Source: Oscarella lobularis | Lineage: Eukaryota > Porifera > Homoscleromorpha > Homosclerophorida > Oscarellidae | NCBI RefSeq assembly: GCF_947507565.1 | Contig: NC_089193.1 | Span: forward strand, 372,001-436,000 | Direction: 5' to 3' | DNA: 64,000 nt | Shown: piece after piece, positions 34,076-45,363 of the stretch | Position numbering within the stretch: the first letter of the stretch is position 1 | Layout of the letters: each line of letters starts with the position of its first letter | Notes under the pieces: generated by a model | What the model was told of the DNA's origin: nothing | Database searches by the model: none | What the model saw: the letters and a program-made list of their open reading frames with translations, nothing else | Made by a program: the position numbers and the translations under genes

Positions 34076-35705
34076 CGTCTATAGGATGCAAGTCCTAAAG
34101 AAAACATTCCTTTGTCTTGTCTATAATTGCATCGGACCGTTTTATTCTCACCAAGCCAGCGTACAGAGTACCGCCCATTTGCTCTAACAGTTAGTCCGGC
34201 CGGCAAAGCGTAAAGCGGCGGTTCCTCCAAAAGGAGCCCCACCTCGATAATAATCCATCCGAAACCTCGTTCTTCTTCCCGGACAATTTCCCGTAAGGGA
34301 TTCGTGCGCAATTGGAGGGAGAAGGGGGCAAATCGTTGCTACAGCGTCCCATATACAACTCAACATTCTTCGCCCAAAATCGGGCAATGATGCATTGTCC
34401 CACACGGAGATGAAGCGGTAAGCACAACCCTCAGGGTCACTCTTCAGCTCTAGCGAACCTTTTTGTTTCCGCTTTGTTCCGGGTGTGCTTCTTGTATCCG
34501 GGACCTGCGACGAAGAAGATTCGAAGACAGAATCTCCGGCCAGGAAGGCCTGTATTGCTTCTTTGCAGGCGAATTTGCTTCAGAACGACGTAAAGTTTTT
34601 CTCCTCGCATAGCGGGTACCGGGAGAGACGCGCGAGTGGACACATGATTTAAAGATGTCTCGAAATCGCTTGCTGGCTCGCACCCCACTCGCAAAGTGCC
34701 TCAATCAGCTGCAACGGCAAAATTTGAGCGCTTACCCACCGAGCCTACGACAACGTGACGTCGTGGGATCGAGGAATCGCTCTCGACAGCGATCTTTACG
34801 GCCGCATCAATCAGGCAGCGCCTAGATAGGACTTTTGCAACCTCATCTTAAGACAAATAGACAAACGGACGCACTGGCGACGAAGAATGCTAAGGAAATG
34901 CCCGAAACGGGTTGGAAGAGTGAAAGGACCTCAAACTCGTTAAAGCGCGTTAGAGCACCGTATTGATATACCCAGCAATCCCTGTTTGATTGATGGCATT
35001 TCATTGCTTACCTTCTGGATACCGTGGCCGTGAAAATGAAAATATGACAAGCGGCGAATTTTCTCTACTAGCAAGCATTCCTAATTTAGAAGAATTACAT
35101 TTAGTTTGCAGAGATTTTTAAATGGCAGAAGACAGGTCTCCGACACATTTTATAATAGCAAAATTGAAATTGTTGTTCCTGTGTTCGTTTCCTTCTCTTC
35201 GAAGTTCGAAGAGACAGCAGGTACACGTAGTCAACAAATTGAGAAGTGGGCGGTGCTTATAGCGGACACGTGTACCCTAAAGTCAAAGAGAACCGAATAC
35301 ATCAGCTTCGCTCAATGTACGCTCTTTGCTTTGCTTTGAATAATCAAAAGAAGGCGAGTTCGGTGCCGAAAACCTTCCCATACTGGCACAGTAATTGTAT
35401 TCTGCTCGTTGAACCCTTGACCTTGCACGTGGCGAGGCGCAGCCTGTAGGTCTACTCTGACGTCGCACATTTGCATAAGTTTCAGCTGCCCAGTAGCACA
35501 AGCTGATAAATGACCGCCTGTAATTAGAAGCGACTTCACGTTAGGATTTTGAATAGTGGGAACGCCACTGTACGTGTAAATCGTTAGCCTAGACGTAAAC
35601 GGTCTTCTTTGAACTTTAGAAAAGTATGCATTCTATTAGTTATTCGAAATAACACCGGCGGTTTTGTCGCCTCCTCCCATTCCAACTGCAGACTACCCAC
35701 CGTGC
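34076..35705. other. Intergenic with faint LRR-like and R2-like traces
   Basis: No gene is supported. About 34205-34255 resembles the tail of the R2 family (CTCCAAAAGGAGCCCCACCTC). At 35038-35110 a plus-strand stretch reads EFSLLASIPNLEELHL then a GT, which looks like one leucine-rich repeat but stands alone. A minus-strand frame near 35560-35312 has no recognised domain. These may be exon scraps. Confidence 0.35.
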
Positions 35706-35712
35706 TGGACGA

Positions 35713-38025
35713 ATGAGCAGCGCCGATCAGTTGACTCTCGCGTCGTACTCAAAAACAGACTCTACAGTTCGCTTCGCGAAAGACGGCGACTCCGGGTCAA
35801 CGGGAGGATGCTGCCGCAGCTCGGGCTCAATAGCGTGGATGATCGGAACAGCCATTGTGCTTGCCTTTGTGGGCGTTGCCGTCGGATGCGTTGCCCTTGC
35901 TCTCGTTCTCACCAAGGACACGACGACGTGCAACTGCGAAGAACGTAAGCCACTACATACACGTAACGGCATACCGAAAACGAAACTGCTCCGCCCACAA
36001 ATTTATGCATTCACATTCTTTACGGCGTCTTACTTAATCCTATACGTACTTTCGCACAGGACTAACGTTATTAAGGAAGGCATACTGCAGACAAGACTGC
36101 AGAGCTGTTTCAGTACATAGAAGCTGTTCTAATGCCTGCACAGCCACGCACTTTGAATTTCTGTGTCATCTTATGTCTGCTGTTTTGCAGTAGCTGCTCG
36201 ACCAAGCATCAGCCCTCAAAGAGGCAGTCAAGCACCAAAAACGGATTCTGGAAATATACATTACACGGACACGCCAAGAGTTCATATGACTGAGTCGGCA
36301 CCTCCGGGAGGCCACATATCATCGACATCAGCACCATCATCTGCACCTCCGGGAGGCCACATATCATCGACATCAACACCATCATCTGGATCTGATCTGG
36401 CAAGCAGACTCGTGGCAGTTGAAAACAGCTACGCTTCACTTAGAAAAGACGTACAAGATCTCAGCAAAAGCGTAAAGACTAGAGTTCTTCCCCGTTAGCA
36501 TTCGTAAATGTTTGATTTAATCGCGTAAGGTTGATGGATTGAAGACCCTTAAAACGAACGTCTCGACAATCCAGCAGCTCAGCAATCAGCTGAATGTCAA
36601 AGTAAAAACGTTGGAGACATCTACCACGAATCAGGTATGCAGAGACAGAAAAGCAATATCTTTCATAGCCAAGTGCTGTGTACTTAGACGACTACCAGCA
36701 CCGCGTTCTTCTTGTCCTGCGCTCAGCGCTATGACCGAAGCACTTCTTCGCTCAGTAGAGGAGTGCAATACTACAGAGACAGCAGCAGCGAAAGTCTCTG
36801 CGATTCAAGCGAGCAAGGAGTGGTGTGGACTCTCATCGAGTCGTTTTCCAAGGAGAACGACTACAGCAGCTTCGGTTCTAGAAACGGCTTTTCGTTTCCC
36901 TTTCCGAATCCGCCACTAAATCCAGTCGCTTATAGAAATAGCTTTACGTCGTCCGCGCGCACCGATTCGACGCACTTCCGTGCCACGTGCAACTTCTTCA
37001 CAAGCCTCAGCATCAGTTCAGGAAATCCGAGCGCGGCGAACGACAATACGGCCGTCGTCGCTCTAGTCGACTACGATCCGGTGCTGGACGGCGGTCGCGG
37101 TTGCACGCGCACAGAATTCATGTCAATCGAAGGCAGAACGTGTCGTCACTGTACTGCCTACTGGTCCCAATCCCTCGGCGAGCATCTCCACTACGATCCG
37201 AGCTCGGACAACTGTACGGCGCCTAACATAGGCGGAAATGCCCACTACTGGGGCTACTACCACACAAAGCCGCCGGCTAATTTCGCGTGCACCCAATCTC
37301 CTACTTCCACGACCCAATACTGGCTCGGACGCTACACGAATCGAACGTGCATGGGCTATCTGCGACGGGGAGGAAATCCGGCCAGCGGCATCTACGTAGT
37401 CGAGGACTTTGACGGCAAACCGTATAAAGTTTTCTGCGACTTTGACAGCGAAGTCGGCGCCTCTTGGACTCTAATCGAGGCCTTTGAGCGCGATCAGGCC
37501 GACGGAGTCGACTCCAGTTCGCCTCATCGCGCCTTCGTCGTCGATCGGCCACTCAGCGAGGACTCGCCGAATCTGAAGTCGTACAGACTGTCGCGCAATC
37601 GTATGCTTTCGCTGCGCAGCTCGTCGAGCAAGTAGCGCGCCACGTGCGGACTCCAAGCCGGAAGTCTGCGCGCGTCCTTGTCCTATCAGGATTACGCACG
37701 TGCTTCGTTCAGCGTCAAGCTGACAAGTGGCGACATACTTTCAGACAGGGTGCCCGCAGACGGCACTTCAATTAAAATGGATTATATCGGTCTCTTTGGC
37801 GTTTCCTGTTCGCAGTGCTCGATCGAGTGGATATTCAATGGCGGATCCGATCAACATATGCACTTCTTTGCTGATGTCAATAGTAACGGTGGCCTGCCTC
37901 TTGCAGGAGCGCCAGGATCGGTCGACGCGTTTGGGCGCTATCAAAATCAGTTATCCTCGCACAGGTGCGCCAACGGTCAGGCGGCCACTACTCAGTGGTG
38001 GGTCGGCGACTACATCAGCGACTGA
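35713..38025 (+). pseudogene. Type II membrane, coiled-coil, fibrinogen-like gene with in-frame stop
   Basis: Four exons in consistent phase: 35713-35944, 36191-36471, 36530-36634, 36688-38025. The N-terminus is cytosolic and short, then one hydrophobic helix (WMIGTAIVLAFVGVAVG), implying a type II membrane protein. Next come a Ser/Pro stalk with a duplicated SAPPGGHISST unit, a heptad-like coiled coil, and a cysteine-rich region with fibrinogen-like motifs (SGIYVVEDFDGKPYKVFCDF, GASWTLIEAF). A TAG at 37633-37635 interrupts the last exon just before RATCG, the place where the earlier module has FRATC; the same frame then continues open to 38025. Fibrinogen-like lectins bind sugars in many animals. 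Either a young pseudogene, an allele with a stop, or stop readthrough. Confidence 0.65.
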
Positions 38026-38393
38026 CAATAGAGGTCTTTTGTCGGTTTTCGTGCTTGCCGCATACTCAAAACTGCTGCTGAATTGTCGATCACCTTTTTT
38101 GTTTTGCCTTTCCTTATTTTAGCCTTTGTGTTAGCTTGAAGCACAATTTTCCTCTTGTCTTGCACTTGCATAACATTGCGTGTGCACGCAGGCACGCCCG
38201 CGAAGTGAAGGGCAACAAGAAGAGGTAGCAAAAATGGAAGAATAATGAAGAGATGGCAAAAATGGCGAGCTGGAAGATGAAGAGATGGACGAAATACAGA
38301 TGACGAAGAGATGATAAAGGCCCACAATGCAATTTACGCTTGTCAGTATGGATGGTAAGGCCGCCCCGCACCGTGAAAGCGTCCGTTTGGGGG

Positions 38394-39595
38394 CTACCTA
38401 ACCTGGGGGCGACCCACCCTATCTAATGCACCACAACACATTGTGTGCGCAGTACTAAGTGCAAGCTGCGACACACTGCCATCGGGGGCCGATTCCAGGG
38501 TCCAATTTCTGCGGTCAGGTGTCCTAAACCGTGCCAGTGGGGTTTCAATCGAGAAGGTAACGTTGCAAAGATCGTCCCAACGTAGACAGTCTCCGAGACC
38601 ATTGAACAGACGATGGTCGACAAGACGACATTCTTCGGCAAACGGCATAAACGTGCGATTCAGACCGTACACGTCGGCAATGGTGTAGCTTGTCAAATTC
38701 GCAAGACAGACTAAGGCTTCGCCCAACCACGTGTCGAAGCTGCTATTACCCCTGGGCCTTGCAGCACAAGCGGGGGAGAGAAGTATGTATCGAGATAGTT
38801 AGGTGACACAAGGTAAGACGCGTTTTGCGCATTTGATGAAATCGGTGCAGTTGTCAATGCGCGACGAACAGCGAGGTTTGGCTGAAAAGAAACGGCACTA
38901 TATAAAAACAAAGCAAAAATCGTTGTGGATCATTTACCTATTTGACATCGTATGCCGCTGAAATCTGGTGGACAGGCGCACGTGGAGTCGCGAAATAGAT
39001 CAGTGCACGTCCCACCGTTTTCGCACCGCAAAGACGCACATTCGTCATTACCTAAAAAAATAAAAAATACAAAAAAAACGATAACGTTTGGACTCACATC
39101 CAACAGTTGCGGTGATTCGATAAAGATACCGACCACGAACGCCGAAGTTAGACGTTCTGGCGACCGAAAGAACAGAGCCCGTACCGGACAACGGATTCTC
39201 GAAAGTGCTCAAATCGCTCGCCACGTATCTGATCGAAACTCGACTAGCCCACTGAAGCTGATCGGCGGTCGAGTAATTGAACAATGAGTACGTCGTACGT
39301 TCGTCCGAGAATATAACAACTTGAAACGTATTGCGCTAGAACTAAGAATTAACACGTATTATTGTTATAGCCCTTATGCTAACCAGCGACGAAGAAAATG
39401 AAAAGCTTGTTACGCGATCCCACGTCGGAACAAAACCCCACGTCGCGGTAAAGGGCGTGCTGGTGAATTTTTTCACGTCGTTGTTGGCTCGCTGAAGAAT
39501 TTCTGACGAAACGTTGCTGTAGGTTTGATAGAAAACGTTGCCGCCTCGACGAGTATCAACGTCGGCCCAGAATGGGGCCACAATGGAAGGGAGAT
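38394..39595 (-). CDS. NIDO-EGF extracellular protein, partial
   Basis: Exon 39595-39414 encodes the start of a NIDO domain (IVAPFWADVDTRRGGNVFYQ), exon 39335-39098 its remainder (NTFQVVIFSDER, FNYSTADQLQW), and exon 39051-38938 one EGF domain (NDECASLRCENGGTC). A cysteine-rich piece starts at 38892 after CAG, and a final open stretch down to 38394 contains FAEECRLVDHRLF and HTMCC. The join between the last two parts is unresolved; an intron or frameshift lies around 38725-38815. No signal peptide exon was found upstream. NIDO with EGF occurs in nidogen, tectorin-like and mucin-4-like matrix or membrane proteins. Probably a partial or broken gene. Confidence 0.6.
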
Positions 39596-39599
39596 CTGA

Positions 39600-41140
39600 A
39601 TGTGGAAAAACCTTGGAATATAGCTTGTGTGCCGTACGTCGAATGATACAAGCCAGCTATTACAAATCTACGAGAAAAGGAGAAACCAATCAACAGAAAG
39701 AATGACTATAATATTATGCTGGAAGTACGTAGGCGTTACGATCGCGTGTTTTCAATGTAAAAAAAACACGTTGGTAAAGGAATACCAGAAGATGCATCGT
39801 CATCAAGACTTGGCATTCGAATGTCGCCTTGACCCGAGCCAAACGAATAAAGGTTCGAGTTAATATCTAAGAATAGAAACGCAATAATGAATATGAATAT
39901 TCAACAAATTCCTAACGCAGAGGGGGAGGGGGCGGAAATATGATAAGAAAATGATTAAATATACATGCAAGCTTCTGTTCGTTCGGAATTGTGTTAAAAC
40001 CCTGCACTTTCAGCGGCTAAGCAGCGCGCGCGTGCACGAAGAAAAGGTGATAGAAAAGACGAGCCTACCGCTAGTTATATAGCCGCCCTCAATATACCCC
40101 TTCCGTTTATCAAACCACAGCGTCAGCTTGACATCTTAGTAATATGCATGGAAGTCGTGCGCCCAATGAGAACCTAACTCCCAAAAGAAATGCGCCCTTT
40201 TCTGAGCACCAAAAACTAGCTAGCTCACACGCACAATCGTGAAATGAACTGGGAAAGAGGAACTCGTCTGTCGGAAAGAATCAAGGCGCGATGAACACAA
40301 TTCTACACTACGAGTAGACGCGCGTTAGGACTCTAATTAATCAACACTTGCCTTGGCCGTTCAGTGCGAACCGCAGAGCAGAAAAAACAGCCCAAACAAC
40401 ACGTTCAGGAGAACCATATTACTTCTTTTCAGCAGATTTTAAAACAGTGTGCCGATTCTTTGATTTTCGTTCCCATGCAGGTTTTTTTTGAGGCACTGAG
40501 CGGAGAGAAATTGACTTACTGTGCGTATTCGCTCTGTGCCTGGCACGAAATGACAAAGGCTCCAAGGAACGTCCGCAAACGAAAACGCGCCGCAAATGAA
40601 ATATTCTTATTAATTAAATATCCGCTCGTGCGCTGCTTCGAACAGGCGACAGTGTATTCGAGCAGATGCATGACCCGGCCAATAACAGCCATCATACGAA
40701 CTTTCAAACTCAGACTCACGTGACGCTGCCATTGGGAACGATCCTCTGCATGACGGTGATCGGCAGCGTGGACTCCGAGCGCCGTCCTTCAATTCATTGC
40801 ACAGGATAATTCCCCTTGAGGGGCCTCGCTTCGAAGCGACAGACAGAATCCCTTAATTAGAAAAGGTCTTGCTATGGTTGCCTAATTAAATTACCTATAG
40901 AGTCGGAAGACAGCTGTAGAGTTGCAAGGTAAGATAGGATAAACGCCGCCACCATTGGGTACCAGTGAGCATTGAAGCTTACCTGCTTAGTCCTTTGAAG
41001 ACGCAGCTGCACGTGTATACGTACTGCTGAACGTATATACGGACGCGAGCGAGAGTAAGTAGGGCTCTTTCTGTTTTTATCCGGGTAAACGTTTGAGCTG
41101 CTTTCGTTTCTAGAGTCTTCGACGAGCGACCTTTTTAACG
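39600..41140. other. Intergenic, no gene supported
   Basis: Several open stretches (for example plus 40364-40723, minus 41372-40872) overlap on both strands and carry no recognised motif. The 5' part of the NIDO-EGF gene could lie here, but I could not identify exons. Confidence 0.4.
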
Positions 41141-41149
41141 GCACTGCCA

Positions 41150-41580
41150 CTTTTCGAATGGGATTCGTAAGGGATTCGAAGTGTTTTTGCGCGACAGGAA
41201 CTATTTTCACGAAAGTGAGGCCTCCTAAGAGGTCTCGCCAACAGTTTTTCGAGTTGCAAACCAGAACGAAAGCCTTGCAGGCAAAATTTGATCGCTCTGT
41301 TTGCAGGCACACCAAAGGCCTAAACTCTGATTGACAGTCGACGGGTCTCATTGGCTTTCCATCGAGCAACACTCAAAGTTGTCCTTCGCTACTTCGAAGC
41401 TCGTCTTTCCTCTGTCGTGCGTCAGAGGCTATTCTCAGATGACGAGAAGCAAGCTTAGAGGTATGTCTGTCTTCAGCTGTATTTATACGTGCGTGCAACG
41501 TTCACAGCGATCGCCACGAGCAAAAGTCTTGTGGCCCGGGTGGTAGTAAACCCTCAAAAGGAGCCTCACCTCAACTATTG
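41150..41580 (+). repeat. R2 dispersed family, copy 1
   Basis: Homologous to 44020-44430 and 54990-55400. Shared landmarks are CACGAAAGTGAGGC-CCTAAG-GGTCTC, CGACGCGTCTCAGTGCT-like tract, TCGAAGCTCGTCTTTCCTC, and an ending GTTCACAGCG...CGAGCAAAA then GTGGCCCGGGTGGTAGTAAACCC...GGAGCCTCA. The CCGGGT/ACCC...GGGGCCTCA end can fold as a hairpin. No protein is encoded. It could be a SINE-like or structured-RNA-derived repeat. Confidence 0.65.
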
Positions 41581-41815
41581 TTGCATGAGTAGCTGTCGTC
41601 TTCATGTTCTCTTGTAGTATCTTCCTGATCCCCTCCCTTCATTAAAAAATGGTAGCGAACGTGAAATTTTAGTCAGTGTTCTTCCAACAGACCAGACCCA
41701 CGTGCCTGCAAATCTGAAAACAGTCTAATCAGATGGATATAATTCCTCTGAGGAGATGTAGCTGCCTCATGGCCTTCGGGCATGGCCCACACTGGTCCTT
41801 ACTCGATCTTCACAT

Positions 41816-43190
41816 ATTAATATTTTAGAGTGCGGTTTAGTAAAAATAGATTATACTCAGCGAGTAGCATACTCAGAGTTTAATGAAACTTGGATAGCGA
41901 CGTTCACATGTTGATATAGGCAGAATTTATTTGGAGATGAAAAGAAGTTCTGCAAGGGGAGCGACACGCGCTGGCGTGGTTCAAACTTTGACGTTCAATT
42001 GCCTACATGTTCAAGTGCGAATCTCATCTCTTAGTCGATTTAGTTACGAATCGAATTGCATCTTTCTTTTTAGGCTGCCCTATTTTGGAACTTGACAACG
42101 GCAATGTGGTTCAGGATGGCGTCAGTGCTACGTATTCTTGCAACGTACGTCGGTTTCAGACTTCATGGAAGTCGAACTAGAACGTGCGTCAAATATTCCG
42201 GAGAATGGAGTGGATGTCCACCTGTTTGCTCTTTTTCCTCTGGTATTTGATAATTGTGAAATGACATATTATAGAGTGTCTTTGTGGAAGATGGCCCAGG
42301 TGACCCGTCTGATGAAGACTTCTACTTACCATGCTGCTCTCCTCCTAAACGACCTAATGGATCGGTTGTCCTAACGTCTCGACGAAAAGGCGTACGTTTG
42401 GCGAAGTATATCTGCGACAGCGGCTTCAGATTGACAGGAAGGTGTCATACACGAGAGTGCAGTTCTTCAGTTAATTTCTTGTTACCATCGTTCGAACCAT
42501 CGTGCTTGTCAAGTAGGTATACGCTTATGGATCATAGATTAAGTTGAACCACTTTGCCACAGCATGCCCGTCTCTCTCAAATCCGCGAAAAGGAGAAGTT
42601 CTGGTCATAGGATCTCGAGCAGCATACTCGTGCCATGCTCCGTTCATACTATACGGAAACGCGGAGCGGCTGTGTTCAAATGTAACGCGCCAGTGGATAG
42701 GCGAAGCTCCTGTTTGCTCGAGTGAGAGTTATCCGACGAGTATGATTAATTTGAAGATGGTCTAATTTTGTTTTAATTAAGGCTGCTCCGCGCCACCTGA
42801 CCTAGTAAACTGTCGGGTCGAAATTCTGGGCACGTCTTTTCCTTTTAGTTTACATGTAGGATATGCCTGCAATGAGAGCTACCGCTTGGTCGGAATATCC
42901 GATAACTATTGCTCGGATGGCGAATTGCTTGCGCCAGTACCGTTCTGTTCAGGTTTGCTTGAATTAAAAATAGGTTTGTGCTCTAATAATGAGTCCGCCT
43001 CCGCCTCCGCCTCGTTTGCCAAACGAATTCGTTCAAGAGTTGGAATCCGTGGCGACGTACATCTGCAGTGATAGGGAACTCTTCATGTTTGGAGATGCAA
43101 CGATTACTTGCAATGCTCTAGCAAGGAAGTGGTCTGAATCAAAGCGAAGTTGCGTCCCAAGTAAAGTCAATAACTTTTCTTAAACACACC
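41816..43190 (+). pseudogene. Broken duplicate of sushi-gene exons 11-16
   Basis: Near-identical to 21116-22500, introns included. In the exon-11 copy a CGA arginine codon has become TGA (41912-41914). In the exon-12 copy a 4-bp ACGT duplication (42143-42150) shifts the frame. The exon-13 acceptor TAG has become TGG (near 42288). Exons 14-16 remain open. The duplicated block begins abruptly at the intron before exon 11 and ends where a Kelch piece begins, so it has neither signal peptide nor last exon. Confidence 0.85.
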
Positions 43191-43209
43191 TGACGCTTTT
43201 CTCTCTTTA

Positions 43210-43755
43210 ATTATAGGGGTAGTAATTTGGAAGACGGAGATCAGAGAGCTGCTCAATATTTTGAAACGAAGCGCTTCAAAGACATTGAACTTCAACTTGG
43301 TCTGGGACAATCTAGGTAACCTAGAGAAAATTGCAATAGAGCGATCGACGCAAATAATAATCAGCGACAGGGTGTTTTACGCACCTGTCCTAAATAATTT
43401 GGGGCTGCTCTTGGTGCTACTCGAGCGAAACCTTAGGCGCTGGTCGTTGTACGTTCCAGATCGCATACCTAAGGCACCGCTGGACAAAACGAAAGTAGTT
43501 ATTTCAGTGACGAAAAACAGTTGCATAGCTTTCTTTGGCGGTAGGAAACGCTTCACGTCTGCAGACAATGACAGACTTTGGATCTATACCCCAAAGATGC
43601 GAACGTGGACGAAGTTTCCAAACGAAGGAAGGTCGCCAAAACAGGTAACATCGTACGCAACGATGAATTCAATGAGCAACGGATCGTTGCTTCTTTTGGG
43701 AGGAATTGACAACACGTCGAGCTTCGGTATTCTCTTCTTCCAGAACAGTTCCTAG
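43210..43755 (+). pseudogene. Kelch-repeat gene piece joined to the sushi copy
   Basis: The intron after exon 16 of the sushi copy continues to an acceptor (ATTATAG at about 43210-43216) that leads into unrelated sequence instead of sushi exon 17. A frame at 43261-43755 has Kelch-like blades: SCIAFFGGRKRF with DRLWIYTPKMRTW, and SNGSLLLLGGI. It stops after FFQNSS. With no start or complete propeller it is probably a gene fragment captured at the breakpoint; a chimeric transcript with sushi exons 14-16 is possible but would need checking of phase. Confidence 0.5.
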
Positions 43756-43794
43756 TGACGAGATATATAAATTCTTTTAGAGTTCGACTCTGTC

Positions 43795-43930
43795 CAGTGT
43801 ACTCGGACGATGCGCGCGTTATCAGGAGATTTCCATACAGAAAAGATGGTTCTTCGAATATAAGGCTGCCTGTGTATCCAGCTAAAAGTTTTGTACTGCG
43901 TACTCTTTTCAGTCGTTTATTGACCGAGTA
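43795..43930. repeat. Segment related to 11760-11870
   Basis: GATGCGCGCGTTATCAGGAG and downstream AAAGTTTTGTACTGCGTACT match the earlier block, with a ~20-base insertion in this copy. Function unknown. Confidence 0.55.
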
Positions 43931-44019
43931 TTCGTGTTTAGATCAGGGTGGGCAAGACGGTCAATTGAAAGTAAAGTAAACGTTATACCTGACTGATTTT
44001 TTTCGCCGAGCATCTTTTG

Positions 44020-44430
44020 CGGCAGTGGCTTGTCGAACTTTTCTGTTCGGTGACACCTTTACGAGCATTTGAGGTCTCCTAAAGTGCCCCATCATGAATT
44101 TTTCGTATCGCCAAACAGAATGCAAGGCTAGCTGACGCAACTTAGTAGTTGCCTTTGAAAGTAAAGCTAAGGCCTACACTAATACGGCGTAGTCGACGCG
44201 TCTCAGTGCTATCCCAAGTCACAAGAGCCAAATTTATCAACTTCTTTATCGGGGCTCGTTTCTCCTCCACCGTAAGTAAAACGCTTTTGTCCGATAACCG
44301 TACAGAAGCCTAGGGATGTGTTTCTCCTTCGCTAGAATTATAGGCTCGGGCGATGTTCACAGCGGCCGCGGCGAGGAAATGTCTCGTGGCCCGGGTAATG
44401 CTGCACCCCGAAATGGGGCCTCAGCCAGTG
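44020..44430 (+). repeat. R2 dispersed family, copy 2
   Basis: Shares with the other R2 copies the GAGGTCTCCTAAAG tract, GACGCGTCTCAGTGCT, GGGCGATGTTCACAGCGGCC and the terminal GTGGCCCGGGTAATGCTGCA then ACCCCGAAATGGGGCCTCA hairpin. It is the most diverged internally. Confidence 0.6.
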
Positions 44431-45150
44431 TCTTTTTAATTGCCGTCGCTTTTAATTTAGTGGCTAATTGTGCGAGGAGGCGAAGGAAAGAACTTGAAAG
44501 GTGACAAGTAAGTGCAAACTGACCAGTGGTCTCTTTCGTCGTATATAATCGTCGTCCTTCAGTCTTTCTACTATCACAGCACTTCTACGTAATTATTTTC
44601 GAAGAAGATCCCTATTTTTGTTGAACCCAGCTCATTATCCCTTCCTTCAGGTTGCGACTCTGTGAGGTCCGGTTCCTTTATAGTTTCTTTACGTTTTCCC
44701 TTGGCTTCGTTCTTCGATATCGCTTCCACATCTTACGATGTACCACAAATTTGTACGTGTAACGCTATAGTGAGTAAAAGCGCCCTTAGAATAACAGTGG
44801 CTGCTTCGCGTCGACTGTCCTCAACTGAAGTTTGGTGATACAGATATAAGTTTAACCAAAAAGACGGCGGGGGTTCTTTTTTACTTGACGCACGTTCACT
44901 CGCTCTTCCCACATAGTTTCAAAGATGCGAAATTCCCCGACGACGAAGGCAAACACAGACGGCAGGAGCGGTAGCGATGGAAGTTAACTCATAGATATGA
45001 TTAGGTGAGGTGGTAATTGGAGGAAGCTAGTTCAGTCGAGGTTTGCTCGTGATTGGCTAACTGCACCGTGGTGTGACGCCGGATAATTACAAGAGTTGCT
45101 GCATCACCTGAAGAGCTATTAGTCGATCAGCAGCACCCTCACCGGCAGCA
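44431..45150. other. Intergenic, no gene seen
   Basis: No domain, repeat or RNA gene recognised. The right end could be the promoter of the short frame at 45151. Confidence 0.4.
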
Positions 45151-45363
45151 ATGGCAGCAGTGGTGCTCTTCGCGCTTGTTTCTGTAGTTTGTCTTTGCCA
45201 CAGTGATGCGTTTCACCTCGCAGAGAATTTTCCGCGGCAGAACTTCGAAGTGCAAGGTATTAGTACCCGAAGACGTCTTCATAGCGTAGTTCAGCTTTTC
45301 AGGCTTCGGTCCGCAGAACAGTATCCCCCCCCCCCCCCCCCCCCCCCCCCCCACCACCAGTAG
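45151..45363 (+). CDS. Short frame with signal peptide, ends at poly-C
   Basis: A plausible first exon: MAAVVLFALVSVVCLCHSDA is a good signal peptide, followed by FHLAENFPRQNFEVQG and a possible donor CAAG|GTATTAG at 45256/45257. Read straight through, the frame enters a 28-base poly-C run giving a proline string and stops. I do not recognise the protein and find no second exon before RTK-2. It may be the start of a secreted protein whose remainder is lost or misassembled at the poly-C. Confidence 0.3.
   Translation: MAAVVLFALVSVVCLCHSDAFHLAENFPRQNFEVQGISTRRRLHSVVQLFRLRSAEQYPPPPPPPPPHHQ
45325..45352. repeat. Poly-C run (28 C)
   Basis: Uninterrupted C run followed by ACCACCAG. Such tracts are error-prone in sequencing and assembly, so the local structure is uncertain. 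Confidence 0.9.
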
